A stretch of 64,000 nt of DNA, from positions 116,903 to 180,902 of the forward strand of contig NZ_CAKXZS010000001.1 of assembly GCF_935822925.1 (NCBI RefSeq), written 5' to 3'. A program made the position numbers and the translations under genes. Numbering within the stretch: the stretch's first letter is position 1; every line of letters begins with the position of its first letter. This document shows positions 9,851-18,988 of the stretch, piece by piece. A model generated the notes under the pieces. It did no database searches. It saw nothing but the letters and a program-made list of their open reading frames with translations, and had not been told where the DNA came from. Source of the stretch: Mesorhizobium ventifaucium. GTDB taxonomy: Bacteria > Pseudomonadota > Alphaproteobacteria > Rhizobiales > Rhizobiaceae.

Positions 9851-10768
9851 ATGCGTTTCAAGGGGCTTGATCTCAACCTTCTCGTCGTGCTGGACGCATT
9901 GCTGGCCGAGCGCAATCTCTCGGCGGCGGCACGCCGGATAAATCTCAGTCAGCCGGCGATGAGTGCGGCCGTCGCCCGGCTGCGCGATTTTTTCGGCGAT
10001 GAACTGTTCAGCATGAGCGGCCGCGAACGTATTCTGACGTCACGTGCGGCTGCACTTGGTCCCGCAGTCCGCGACGCTCTCCTGCACATCCAACGTACGA
10101 TTATTTCTTCGGATCCGTTTGACCCGGCTCGATCCGATCGCCGCTTCAGGATCATTATTTCCGATTTCGCCACGCTCGTTTTTTTTGAGAAAGTCGTGGA
10201 GCGTGTTGCCCGGGAAGCCCCCGCCGTCAGCTTCGAATTGCTGCCTATCAACGATAGCCCCGATGAGCTTCTCCGGCGCGGCGACGTCGATTTTGTAATT
10301 CTCCCGGATTTGTTCACGTCGAGCGCGCATTCAAGCGTGGCCTTGTTCGGCGAGAGGCTCGTATGTGTCGGCTGTCCCACGAACAGGCAGCTGCCACGGC
10401 AGCTTACATTCGAGAGATATCTGTCGATGAGGCACGTCTCGGTCAGGTTCGGACGTTCGCTGATGCCGTCCGTCGAGGAATGGTTCTTACTTGAGCATGG
10501 TCTTAAAAGACGTGTCGAGGTGGCCGTGCAGGGCTTCAGCATGATCCCACCCATGGTGTCCGGCACAGCTCGTATTGCGACCATGCCCTTCCGGCTGGTT
10601 AAGCACTTCGAAAAAACCTTCCCCCTTCAGATTGTGGAACTTCCGCTGCCGCTTCCCGCTTTCACCGAAGCCGCCCAGTGGCCGGCACTCCACAATACCG
10701 ATCCGGCAAGCATCTGGATGCGCGAGATAATGATGCAGGAGGCATCTCGCATGGCTGCTCCGCTGTGA
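9851..10768 (+). CDS. nodD2: Flavonoid-responsive LysR regulator NodD, copy 2
   Basis: LysR-family regulator, 305 aa. The start is the ATG giving [11 protein letters not shown], as in NodD1; an upstream start at 9809 would run through the nod box and is rejected. The DNA-binding region is nearly identical to NodD1. Differences cluster in the inducer-binding domain, for example around [12 protein letters not shown] where NodD1 has [12 protein letters not shown]. Such changes could alter flavonoid response. The last 107 bp overlap an opposing open frame belonging to the TIM-barrel gene. Confidence 0.95.
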   Translation: MRFKGLDLNLLVVLDALLAERNLSAAARRINLSQPAMSAAVARLRDFFGDELFSMSGRERILTSRAAALGPAVRDALLHIQRTIISSDPFDPARSDRRFRIIISDFATLVFFEKVVERVAREAPAVSFELLPINDSPDELLRRGDVDFVILPDLFTSSAHSSVALFGERLVCVGCPTNRQLPRQLTFERYLSMRHVSVRFGRSLMPSVEEWFLLEHGLKRRVEVAVQGFSMIPPMVSGTARIATMPFRLVKHFEKTFPLQIVELPLPLPAFTEAAQWPALHNTDPASIWMREIMMQEASRMAAPL

Positions 10769-11621
10769 CAACACGGGAGGCTTTAGGCGCCATTCCATTT
10801 ACTACCTCCGCGACCAACTGCTTTCGCGTCGACAGCACGCGCTGGACGAAATCAATGCTGGCGGCAAGCGCGCCCGCGAGCTCGTCCAACGTGCGCACTT
10901 CCTCGACCAGCTCGAACGAGAAGGGTCCCGCGTAGCCATCGTCAAGCAGCGCCTGGATCTGACTGCCATTGTCGGAACCTCCAAGAAAGCAATCCGGGTA
11001 AATCCAGAAGGTCGGGTCGTTCACGCCTGAAATGTGCACCAGTCCGGTAAGCTCGCCAAACAAGGACGTCTCCCCAGCCAGGGTATGGTGAAAAGTATCG
11101 TGCATCAGGCGGAACACGGACTGGCCATCAACCGCGGCAATGGCATCGGCCGCTTCCTTCTTTGATCGAAGCGAGCAGGTTCGAAAGCCCAGCGGCTCGA
11201 TCAGGCCGACAAGACCGCGCGACTGGAGGATCGGCTTGAGCGCGTTTAGAGCGAAGCGGAGACTGTCATGGCGCTCGCCAGTGCTGGCCCGCGAGCCGTG
11301 GTTGACCGGCACCAGCACGACCGTCTTAGCCCCGCACGCCGCCGCGTAGTCGGCCAGCTTGTTCGCCTCCGCCCGACGGGTGGGAGTCCAGTCGTCGAAG
11401 CGCTGCAAGGCGTTCATCGAGGTTATCGTGACGCCGGCTTCGGTAGCGGCAGAGCGGACCTGCGCAGCCGAAATGGCGTGTGTAACAGGATTGCTGAAAT
11501 GATGGTCACGGATTTGAACATCGGTCAGGCCCTGATCACGCGCAACTGCGAAAATTGCACTGACGTCGACCGATGGGGCCGCCATGTCTTCGAGCGCAAA
11601 GCGGGGAGATACCTGGCGCAT
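10662..11621 (-). CDS. Sugar phosphate isomerase/epimerase-like TIM-barrel protein
   Basis: Xylose-isomerase-like TIM-barrel protein of the IolE/MocC/hydroxypyruvate-isomerase type. Recognisable blocks are [49 protein letters not shown] and [11 protein letters not shown]. The conserved domain ends near residue 258 (FVQRVLS). The last 60 residues are basic and unrelated to the family, and the stop lies 107 bp inside the antisense of nodD2. The natural C-terminus therefore seems to have been replaced when the nodA2-nodD2 block arrived. An AAGGA site precedes the ATG. Substrate unknown; inositol or rhizopine-like compounds are possible given the family and the LacI regulator upstream. Confidence 0.75.
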   Translation of the reverse strand: MRQVSPRFALEDMAAPSVDVSAIFAVARDQGLTDVQIRDHHFSNPVTHAISAAQVRSAATEAGVTITSMNALQRFDDWTPTRRAEANKLADYAAACGAKTVVLVPVNHGSRASTGERHDSLRFALNALKPILQSRGLVGLIEPLGFRTCSLRSKKEAADAIAAVDGQSVFRLMHDTFHHTLAGETSLFGELTGLVHISGVNDPTFWIYPDCFLGGSDNGSQIQALLDDGYAGPFSFELVEEVRTLDELAGALAASIDFVQRVLSTRKQLVAEVVNGMAPKASRVVTAEQPCEMPPASLSRASRCLPDRYCGVPATGRLR

Positions 11622-11782
11622 GGGCGGAGCTTTCCTTCCAGAAATGCGGCGCCAGTCTTGTCTGGCTTCTCCGCGCGCCCCACTGCAGGCCGATGCACAA
11701 ACCTGATTGGAGCAGGCTAGTCAATCGAGCGATTCTTGCATTTATGAAAGGAATGTCGGCCATGGCGATAGATCACATCATT

Positions 11783-12856
11783 TCAGATGTTTTCCGGCAG
11801 ATAGATGTCAAACGGCAGAAATGTCTGCCCCGGCGTCTCCGCCGTGCCGGTCTTGATGGCGCGATCCATCAGCAACATCAGCTCCTGGCAAAGTCGGCGC
11901 AGTGGCGTGGCGACCGCCATCGTGATGATGTCATCAGCGAGGGCCTCCCGTGACTCCGGCGTGATTTCATTCACGATCGCCACGAGATCCTGACCTTTGC
12001 CCTCTTCCCGGAGCGCTGAGATAGCGCCCTCCATGCCACCGCCGGCCACGTAGAAGCCGACGAGCTCAGGTTCCCGCTGCATAAGGTCCAGCAGCGCCTC
12101 GTAAGTGATCTGTCGTTTCTCAAGGTTCACGAGCGTATCGAGCACCTCGAATGCTGGCTCGTTCTCACGGAAAAAAGAACGAAAGCCGCTTTCCCGTAGC
12201 TCGTGACCCTGGAAACGGTGGCTGCCGACAAACACCGCCACCTTGCCAGGCCGTTTAGCGGCCTTGGAGAACATCCAAGCTGCCGTCCGCCCGACCCTGC
12301 GGTTGTTGAGACCGATGTAACCCTCGCGCACGCCAGCGGCGAAGTCAGAAAGGAGCGAGAAAACCGGGATGCCTTTTGCCTTGAGCTCCTCGACTGCTGC
12401 CGTGATCTTCGGGTGGTCCGGCGCCACCATGGCGATCGCGTGGCATCGGCTACCAAGATCCTTAAGGAGGGTGGTCAGGTCCCCGGGCAAATGTGATGGC
12501 GCGAATTCGATGAGCGGAATGCCGTGGAAGGACTGGGCCGAACTCACCGACGCTTCGACCTCGCGCGCGAACTCCTGGTAGAAATGCTGGGCCGGTTTTC
12601 TCAAGATGAAGCCTAGCCGGTAGCGCGGCAGATCCCGTTGCAAGCGCTGTTTGATGAGACCCGCAGCATGATAGCCGATCGCGTGGGCGGCCTCGTGGAC
12701 CCGCCGCGCGGTCTTCTCCCGCACCGGCAGGCGAGCGTTCAGGACCCGATCGACAGTCGCCACGCTCACCCCGGCTTCGCGGGCGAGATCGACAATTGTG
12801 GGGCGCTTTGCCGTCGCTCCAATTCTGATCGGCTGTCTCTCTGTCATCCGGCGCAT
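11783..12856 (-). CDS. LacI-family transcriptional regulator
   Basis: Regulator with an N-terminal LacI helix-turn-helix (TIVDLAREAGVSVATVDRVLNAR near residue 20 from this start) and a periplasmic-binding-like ligand domain containing GVREGYIGLNNRRVGRTAA, of the type that binds sugars. The ATG at 12856-12854 gives MRRMTERQP; the open frame can be extended to a TTG at 12880 and another ATG lies at 12847. It stands 161 bp before the TIM-barrel gene on the same strand and probably controls it. The VDRVLN variant of the hinge-binding segment is typical of regulators near inositol and related sugar genes. Confidence 0.85.
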   Translation of the reverse strand: MRRMTERQPIRIGATAKRPTIVDLAREAGVSVATVDRVLNARLPVREKTARRVHEAAHAIGYHAAGLIKQRLQRDLPRYRLGFILRKPAQHFYQEFAREVEASVSSAQSFHGIPLIEFAPSHLPGDLTTLLKDLGSRCHAIAMVAPDHPKITAAVEELKAKGIPVFSLLSDFAAGVREGYIGLNNRRVGRTAAWMFSKAAKRPGKVAVFVGSHRFQGHELRESGFRSFFRENEPAFEVLDTLVNLEKRQITYEALLDLMQREPELVGFYVAGGGMEGAISALREEGKGQDLVAIVNEITPESREALADDIITMAVATPLRRLCQELMLLMDRAIKTGTAETPGQTFLPFDIYLPENI

Positions 12857-13134
12857 CCCAGCGACGGTTCGGGGCGGCAAAGTGAAAATTTCGGCATCCT
12901 ACACGATCGACAGCCTATCCAATGAACGGCGCTCCAGGCGCAACCGCGCGGGTGTCGATCTACGGTTCGTTTCGATAAGGCGTCCATATTTCTTGTACTC
13001 ACCGCATTTGGCGCTTCTGATCTGTGGCCCGCGAAGCACTGTTTAGAGCCAGCGAGCCGATTGTTTCGTTCGGATGTTAGCCCGGCGACTGGATTAGTCG
13101 CGCTGCAGCAATCTTGCTGGGGCGGATGGCCGGT

Positions 13135-14433
13135 TTAATCTCTCGGCAAGCTCCCGCAGAAGGCAGCTTTCATGCGCGCTTCGTCCAATTCGCCTTCCCA
13201 GCGGGCGACAACGAGCGAGGCCACCGCGTTGCCGACTACATTCGTCAGCGCTCGGCATTCGGACATGAAGCGGTCCACGCCAAGGATCAGAGCCATCCCA
13301 GCAACGGGAACGCTCGGGATTACGGAAAGCGTAGCGGCCAAGGTGATAAAGCCGGCGCCTGTTATACCTGCGGCACCCTTCGAGGAAAGCATCGCGACAA
13401 GCAATAGGAGGACCTGGTCGGAAATCGACAAGTGCGTGTTCGTCGCCTGGGCGAGGAAGAGGGCGGCAAGCGTCATGTAGATATTGGTGCCGTCCAGATT
13501 GAAGGAATATCCAGTCGGGATAACGAGACCCACGACAGAACGCTTGGCGCCGGCCTTCTCCATCTTTTCCATGAGCGAGGGCAGCGCGGCCTCCGAGGAG
13601 GACGTTGCCAGGACCAGCAGCAGCTCTTCCTTGATGTAGCGCACGAGAGAAAAGATCGAGAAGCCGTTGTATCGGCAGACCGCGCCGAGAATCCCGAATA
13701 CGAAGAAGAAGGCAGTGAAATAGAACGTCGCGACCAGCATCGCGAGGTTGGCCACCGAACCGATGCCATATTTGCCGATGGTGAAGGCCATGGCGCCGAA
13801 AGCGCCGACGGGCGCGGCCCTCATCAGAATGCCGACCAGCTTGAACACCGGCGCAAGGAGCGCCTGAAGCAAAGAAAGCACAGGCTTGCCCGTGTCGCCG
13901 ACCATCGCCAGAGCGATGCCGAACAGGACCGAGAAGAACAGGACCTGCAGGATGTCGCCTTCGGCGAAGGCACCAACGATCGTTATCGGGATGATGTTCA
14001 TCAGAAAGCCGGCCACGGACTGCTCGTGGACCTTGGCGGCATAGCCCTTCACGGCCTGAACATCGAGCGACGCCGGATCAATGTTGAGGCCAGCACCTGG
14101 CTGAACGACATTTGCGACTATGAGACCGACAACCAGTGCGAGGCTCGAGAAGGTGACGAAATAGATCATCGCCTTGCCGGCGACCCGGCCAACCTTTTTG
14201 AGGTCGTTCATGCCGGCAATGCCGGTCGTGACGGTTAGAAAGATCACTGGTGCGATGATCATTTTCACGAGCTTGATGAAAGCATCGCCGAGGGGCTTCA
14301 GAGCCTCTCCGGTCCCCGGACAGAAATAGCCCACTGCGACACCGAGGGCGATGGCGGTAAGCACCTGCACGTAGAGCTGGGCGTAGAAGGCCTTGCGGGG
14401 CGTGGGACCCGCGCTTCGGATTGGTGGAACCAA
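13135..14433 (-). CDS. dctA: C4-dicarboxylate transporter DctA
   Basis: Proton/sodium-coupled symporter for succinate, malate and fumarate, the carbon supply of bacteroids. About 432 aa with the glutamate/dicarboxylate symporter signatures [47 protein letters not shown] and [13 protein letters not shown]. The start is a TTG at 14433-14431, chosen because a GGGAGAG ribosome site lies about 8 bp before it and no ATG occurs before residue 59. Upstream are a sigma-54 promoter and tandem dyads like DctD sites. The dctB and dctD regulators are not in the window, so control must come from elsewhere in the genome. Confidence 0.95.
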   Translation of the reverse strand: MVPPIRSAGPTPRKAFYAQLYVQVLTAIALGVAVGYFCPGTGEALKPLGDAFIKLVKMIIAPVIFLTVTTGIAGMNDLKKVGRVAGKAMIYFVTFSSLALVVGLIVANVVQPGAGLNIDPASLDVQAVKGYAAKVHEQSVAGFLMNIIPITIVGAFAEGDILQVLFFSVLFGIALAMVGDTGKPVLSLLQALLAPVFKLVGILMRAAPVGAFGAMAFTIGKYGIGSVANLAMLVATFYFTAFFFVFGILGAVCRYNGFSIFSLVRYIKEELLLVLATSSSEAALPSLMEKMEKAGAKRSVVGLVIPTGYSFNLDGTNIYMTLAALFLAQATNTHLSISDQVLLLLVAMLSSKGAAGITGAGFITLAATLSVIPSVPVAGMALILGVDRFMSECRALTNVVGNAVASLVVARWEGELDEARMKAAFCGSLPRD

Positions 14434-14529
14434 CAGCTTTTCTCTCCCTGACCGGACGGGGTGGGGCTCCTCCCTTCCCGCGCTTCTCCCATCGCGGCGC
14501 TCCGGTCAAACGCTGCTGCCATCTCAGCC

Positions 14530-14544
14530 GCAAGCGTTGTGCCA
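14530..14544 (-). promoter_or_regulatory. Sigma-54 promoter of dctA
   Basis: On the minus strand TGGCACAACGCTTGC matches the -24/-12 consensus TGGCAC-N5-TTGC exactly. It lies about 97 bp before the dctA start codon. Confidence 0.88.
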
Positions 14545-14607
14545 AGTGGAAACCCGCGCCCAATTATGCGTATTCCGCCGCTCGGTCACGCAGCTTCAGT
14601 GAGGCTT

Positions 14608-14655
14608 GTGCGGGTTTCCGCACTGGTTGCCTCCATTCTTGGCGAAATTCCGCAC
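14608..14655 (-). promoter_or_regulatory. Tandem DctD-like activator sites upstream of dctA
   Basis: Bases 14608-14623 form a perfect dyad GTGCGGGTTTCCGCAC. A second, imperfect copy at 14641-14655 reads GTGCGGAATTTCGCC on the minus strand. The centres are about 32 bp apart, three helical turns, and lie about 75-120 bp upstream of the sigma-54 promoter. Paired dyads of this form are known upstream of dctA in rhizobia. Confidence 0.75.
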
Positions 14656-14659
14656 CTAA

Positions 14660-15373
14660 GGCTCCGGCAATGGTCCGTGTCTGAAGCAATAGGTCGGTAG
14701 AGCACGGATGATACAACAAGGGCGCGTTGCAACCATTGCTTTTGCCCGGCAGAGCGGCCGCCGGTCGGTATCTCTGGGGTCCCGATGTGCCCCTCCTTTC
14801 TTTGTCTTGTTTGCGACTGACCGCGCACCGGTGTGGAGGATTCCCTACACAACCGTGCTTCGCCGCGCTCCCGTTGCAGCCGAGTGCGTCTCGAAGGGGC
14901 AGTGGAGAAGACCGGTGATTCCGCCAGGGCGCAACGGTGTGATTCAGGAGATGCTTCGTAGCACGAACATAAGCCGCGCTCGAAGACAACTTTGCGCCAT
15001 GGCATGCGCCGCAGCGTGTTCTATTGTCAACGGCATCAATAGCGAGGGTATGAATGGTTGCTGCGATCCACTCAGTGAGCCGCTACCGCTTCCGCACCAC
15101 CTGATGGGGCGCTGGAAGCACGCACAGGCGCTCGGTATGCTCAGCGCGCCGCGCACCCGCCGAGACGCCGGGGTAAACATCTCTGCCGTTCGCATCGATC
15201 TGCGAGCAACTATCTGAATTGATGGGATTCTGTCATGTCGTCCTACTTTCCTTTCACAAATGCAAGGAAAGCTCGATTGACTAGCCCCCGTCGTTCCCGC
15301 TCTGTAGAGCAACGTGTGGTTGCGCTCGGGAGGAGCCTGAACCGCGCCCCACTTCAGTAAGGATAGCCAAGCC
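14660..15373. other. Intergenic stretch between dctA control region and TIM-barrel relic
   Basis: About 700 bp without a gene I can support. Open frames of 139-169 codons occur on both strands but overlap each other and give proline, arginine and cysteine rich products with no recognisable family. I see no NifA or nod box signal. Confidence 0.4.
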
Positions 15374-15730
15374 ATGCCTCAAGCATTGCCTCCGGCGTTT
15401 TTCGTTCTTGCCGATCATCACGGCCTGACCGACGCCCAAAACCGTGACCCACTTTTGATCCAATGGCAGCCAGTATGCCGGCTGCGGAAGTCGGCGTGCT
15501 GCCGTGACGCCGGGTCACAGACTATCCGTATCGACGTCTCAAGCGTTTCGATGAGCGGCTCCTACGAGCGAGCAAGCGCGCCAATCATGCGGTGGCCCGC
15601 GGGGCGAAGAAACTCTTGCTGGTGCCGGCCATCGGTGGCTCGGGCCTCGATGCCACTTGACGAGGCCTCTACGCCCGGGGGGGCGTCGCAGGTTCAGATG
15701 GCGCGGCGTTGCTTTCGCGGCCCGAGATCG
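15374..15730 (+). pseudogene. Decayed second TIM-barrel isomerase gene
   Basis: Plus-strand fragments in more than one frame match the TIM-barrel protein encoded at 10662-11621: HHGLTDAQNRDPLL aligns with [14 protein letters not shown], and RLKRFDERLLRASKRANHAV plus ARGAKKLLLVPA aligns with [20 protein letters not shown] plus [12 protein letters not shown]. Frameshifts and stops interrupt it and the 3' half is missing. It runs directly into the nifA1 start region, so its loss probably happened when nifA1 came to lie here. Confidence 0.65.
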
Positions 15731-15738
15731 AGGATGAC

Positions 15739-17520
15739 ATGCTAGACCGGGACAATAATGGCCAACCTGAAGAAAATGCTGGGCAGACGCCGCCATGCTG
15801 CTCGTCGCTTCATGACGGGAAAAGGGATGACTCAGAATCCGCTATTCTGCCGTCGCGCGCGAGCGTGCTTGCTGGCATATGGGAAATAGTGAAAGCACTC
15901 ACCGCCCCCTCCGGGCTCGACGTCACGCTGGCCAAGGTCGTAGACCTCCTGCGATCGTTTCTGCAGATGCGGCACGGCATCATCTCTCTCTTCGATAGTG
16001 ATGGCGAACTGGAAATCACCGTAGGCGCCGGCTGGACCGAGAGCTGCGGTGAGCGCTGCCGGACGTATCTGCCGCGGAAGGCAATCGACCATATTGTGGC
16101 CACGGACACGCCCCTGGCCACCGAGAACATCGCGGTTCATTCGGCTTTCACCGCCGCCGACATGGAGGTGCTCGGGGTCTCCGAAAACATACCAGTGTCC
16201 TTCGTCGGCGTTCCCATCCGCGTCGATGCGAATGTCGTGGGCACGCTGACCATCGACCACGTACTGGACAATGGCTCAAGAGTTTGGCTCGATTACAACC
16301 TCTGTCTGCTTCCCCTAATCGCCAACCTGGTAGGACAGATAGTCAAGTCGCATCGCTCTTTCGACGGCGACCCCGAGCAACCGATGGCACAGCAGGATTT
16401 GCTGCCAAAGCAGAAGCATCCGGCCCGGCAGCGTAACAAGATTCACGTTGAGGGGATGATTGGCGACAGTTTGGCGTTGCGCGGTCTGCTTGAGAAAGTC
16501 GCGGTCGTAGCTAAGGCTAAGATTGCGGTTCTGTTGCGAGGCGAATCCGGTACCGGCAAGGAGCTGGTCGCCAAGGCTATCCACGAGTTGTCGCCGCGCG
16601 CCAAGCGGCCCTTCATCAAGCTCAATTGCGCGGCGCTGCCCGAGACAGTCCTGGAATCCGAATTGTTCGGTCATGAGAAGGGTGCATTCACCAGCGCGTT
16701 CAACTCACGCAAGGGGCGCTTTGAGCTCGCCGACAAGGGGACGCTGTTCCTGGACGAGATCGGCGAGATTTCGGCCTCTTTCCAGGCAAAGCTCTTGCGC
16801 GTGCTGCAGGAGCAGGAGTTTGAGCGCGTCGGCGGCAACCAGACCATTAAAGTCGATGTTCGCATCATTGCCGCCACGAACAAGAACCTGGAAGAGGCGG
16901 TTGCCAGAAACGAGTTCCGTGCCGACCTCTATTACCGCATCAGTGTGGTTCCCTTGCTGGTGCCAGCGCTACGCGAAAGGCGCAGTGATATTCCGCTACT
17001 CGCCGCTGAGTTTCTCAAGAATTTCAACGGTGAGAACGGCCGGATGCTGACCTTCGATCCCAGTGCGATTGAAGTCCTGATAAACTGTGATTTTCCCGGC
17101 AACATTCGCGAGCTCGAAAATTGCGTGTATCGGACAGCAGTTCTGGCGGCGGGACCATCAATCGGGAGAGGCGACTTTGCATGCTGCCAGGGCAAATGCT
17201 TCGCCGAGGCGCTGCACAAGAGCAGATTTGGCAAAATCGCGCTGCAATCCCCGCCGATCGTGCCGCTGCCAGCGGTTGCGGCCATACCGCCCGCTGCTGC
17301 CGCCGTCGCAGTCCCGCCTGAGATCACAAGTCAGCCGCCGCTTGGCCCTGCCGGGGCAGTCCAGCTAAATGGTGCAAGAATGACCGATGCTGAACGTGTC
17401 ATCGAGGCCATGGAAAGATGTGGCTGGGTGCAGGCAAAGGCGGCACGCCTGCTTGGACTGACGCCCCGCCAGATTGGCTACATGTTGAGGAAATACGGCA
17501 TCGAGATCAAGCGTCTTTGA
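15739..17520 (+). CDS. nifA1: Nitrogen fixation regulator NifA, copy 1 (GAFTSA variant)
   Basis: Sigma-54 activator with N-terminal GAF domain (about residues 40-190), AAA+ domain (Walker A GESGTGKE near 270) and C-terminal helix-turn-helix ([19 protein letters not shown]). The oxygen-sensing cysteines follow C-X11-C-X19-C-X4-C exactly. The ATG at 15739 has GAGG about 7 bp upstream and is preferred to a TTG at 15709; 593 aa. The loop that contacts sigma-54 reads GAFTSA at about residues 315-320 instead of GAFTGA, while the second NifA (46561-48333) has the normal form. Its power to open promoters may therefore be reduced or changed. Confidence 0.93.
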   Translation: MLDRDNNGQPEENAGQTPPCCSSLHDGKRDDSESAILPSRASVLAGIWEIVKALTAPSGLDVTLAKVVDLLRSFLQMRHGIISLFDSDGELEITVGAGWTESCGERCRTYLPRKAIDHIVATDTPLATENIAVHSAFTAADMEVLGVSENIPVSFVGVPIRVDANVVGTLTIDHVLDNGSRVWLDYNLCLLPLIANLVGQIVKSHRSFDGDPEQPMAQQDLLPKQKHPARQRNKIHVEGMIGDSLALRGLLEKVAVVAKAKIAVLLRGESGTGKELVAKAIHELSPRAKRPFIKLNCAALPETVLESELFGHEKGAFTSAFNSRKGRFELADKGTLFLDEIGEISASFQAKLLRVLQEQEFERVGGNQTIKVDVRIIAATNKNLEEAVARNEFRADLYYRISVVPLLVPALRERRSDIPLLAAEFLKNFNGENGRMLTFDPSAIEVLINCDFPGNIRELENCVYRTAVLAAGPSIGRGDFACCQGKCFAEALHKSRFGKIALQSPPIVPLPAVAAIPPAAAAVAVPPEITSQPPLGPAGAVQLNGARMTDAERVIEAMERCGWVQAKAARLLGLTPRQIGYMLRKYGIEIKRL

Positions 17521-17753
17521 AGCTAACGACCGAAGCGAGTAGCGGGGACCGTGCTTGTGCCCCTGGAAACGGGTGATGGGGACCTCACGTCAGTGCCAAC
17601 TTTCGATCCAATCGCACAGTCCGGCTGACCCCGCGGCTGTCGGCTTCACGACGCACCTGGGTTTGAAGGCAGCGCTATCATCGATGGTCCAAGCCATGTC
17701 TCGATATCACCAGCCCGTGCCGGATGCACTGGGACTGAAACGGAGAAAAAATC

Positions 17754-18902
17754 ATGTCGGATGCAAAACTCGGAACTGTGCTTTCCTCTCTCTCGCAAGT
17801 GGCGAGACAGTTAGATGTTCTGCTATCCGACAAACCGGCGCCGGATGCGAGTTGCGTCAAGCTAAATACGAACGAGAACCCGTTTCCGCTGCCGACAGTC
17901 ATAATGCAGAGTGCAATGGCGGCTCTCGAACGGCAGTATCTATATCCAGAAGACGACAACGTCAGCTTGAGGCAAGCAGCTTCTGAAGCCTACGGCGTCT
18001 CCAAGGATCAGGTGATCGCCGGAAACGGATCGTCTGAACTGCTTGGGCTTATTTACAGAGCTTTCCTGGTTCCAGGAGACAGCGTGGCGATGATGTCGCC
18101 CGGGTTTTCGTTCAACCGCAAACTTGCCAGTTTGCAGGGTGCTCAATTTGTCGAAGTCGAATGGGGCCAAGATCATTCCTTGCCCGTAGAACAATTGCTT
18201 TTGGCGCCTGCAAAAGATGCCAAATTCATTCTGCTGGCTAATCCGAACAATCCGACCGGAACGTTTGTTCCGGTGGCCGATATCGAACGTTTAGTATCAC
18301 AATCAGACCGCATGATTGTCTTGGATGAGGCCTACGTCGATTTTGCACCGGATAATGGTCTGCATCTCATCAATTGTTATCCGAATCTCCTGGTCTTGAG
18401 AACGTTCTCGAAAAGCTATGCCACCGCCGGCATTCGCGTCGGTTTCGGACTTGGTCACCCTGAAGTCATTGGCAGGCTGCGAAATCTTCAGAACGTCTTC
18501 AACATGAATGTGATCGGCCATGCGGTTGGTATCAGCGTCCTTGGGCACCGAGGCGCCTATGCCGAGAACCACAAGCACATCAAGCATGAAAGACAGCGAG
18601 TGACGATGGCGCTGTCAAAACTCGGATTTTCCGTAATACCTTCCCACGCAAATTTCCTGCTAGCACGTGTGCCAGCGGGGCAGGAAGGCTCATGGTGGCA
18701 AGCAGCCTTGGAAAGGCAAAAGATACTCGTTGCCTTCTTTCCTGATGCAGGTTTGGAAAATTACATCCGCATTAGCATCGGCACAAAAGATGAGATGGAT
18801 GAATTTCTTGAGGCCGCCAGCGACATAGCTGGAACGGCGAAGGAAACTATCCCGCTGTGCCGGCCGTCAGCGGCCGCTGCTCCTGCCTTAACCAATCGAT
18901 AG
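17754..18902 (+). CDS. Histidinol-phosphate aminotransferase-like PLP enzyme
   Basis: Class I/II aminotransferase of the HisC type, 382 aa. Substrate and cofactor landmarks are LNTNENPFP, GNGSSELL, LLANPNNPTGT, VLDEAYVDF, the PLP-binding lysine in FSKSYATAGIRVGF near residue 220, and the C-terminal RISIGT. A GGAGAAAAAATC leader precedes the ATG. It is followed closely by a luciferase-like monooxygenase. In a symbiosis region such HisC copies are usually not the housekeeping enzyme; here it may make an amine or an amino acid derivative used with the neighbouring oxidase. Function beyond the class is unknown. Confidence 0.85.
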   Translation: MSDAKLGTVLSSLSQVARQLDVLLSDKPAPDASCVKLNTNENPFPLPTVIMQSAMAALERQYLYPEDDNVSLRQAASEAYGVSKDQVIAGNGSSELLGLIYRAFLVPGDSVAMMSPGFSFNRKLASLQGAQFVEVEWGQDHSLPVEQLLLAPAKDAKFILLANPNNPTGTFVPVADIERLVSQSDRMIVLDEAYVDFAPDNGLHLINCYPNLLVLRTFSKSYATAGIRVGFGLGHPEVIGRLRNLQNVFNMNVIGHAVGISVLGHRGAYAENHKHIKHERQRVTMALSKLGFSVIPSHANFLLARVPAGQEGSWWQAALERQKILVAFFPDAGLENYIRISIGTKDEMDEFLEAASDIAGTAKETIPLCRPSAAAAPALTNR

Positions 18903-18988
18903 TTCCCCGGCCATTAAGCGCGCCGATAATTTGAATTTGCTTGCACCATTGCGAGCCACGAACCGTTGCAAAGAGTTGGAGAAAATTC

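Larger units (their letters stand above)
9102..10768. repeat. Second copy of the nodA/nod box/nodD module
   Basis: The block nodA2, nod box, nodD2 has the same order, orientation and spacing as nodA, nod box, nodD1 at 3733-5604. NodD copies are about 85% identical and NodA copies about 73% by my count, and the first nodB codons are also shared. The copies are diverged too far for a recent tandem duplication, so the second may have come from another rhizobium. The right edge falls near 10770, inside what was the end of a TIM-barrel gene. Confidence 0.8.
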
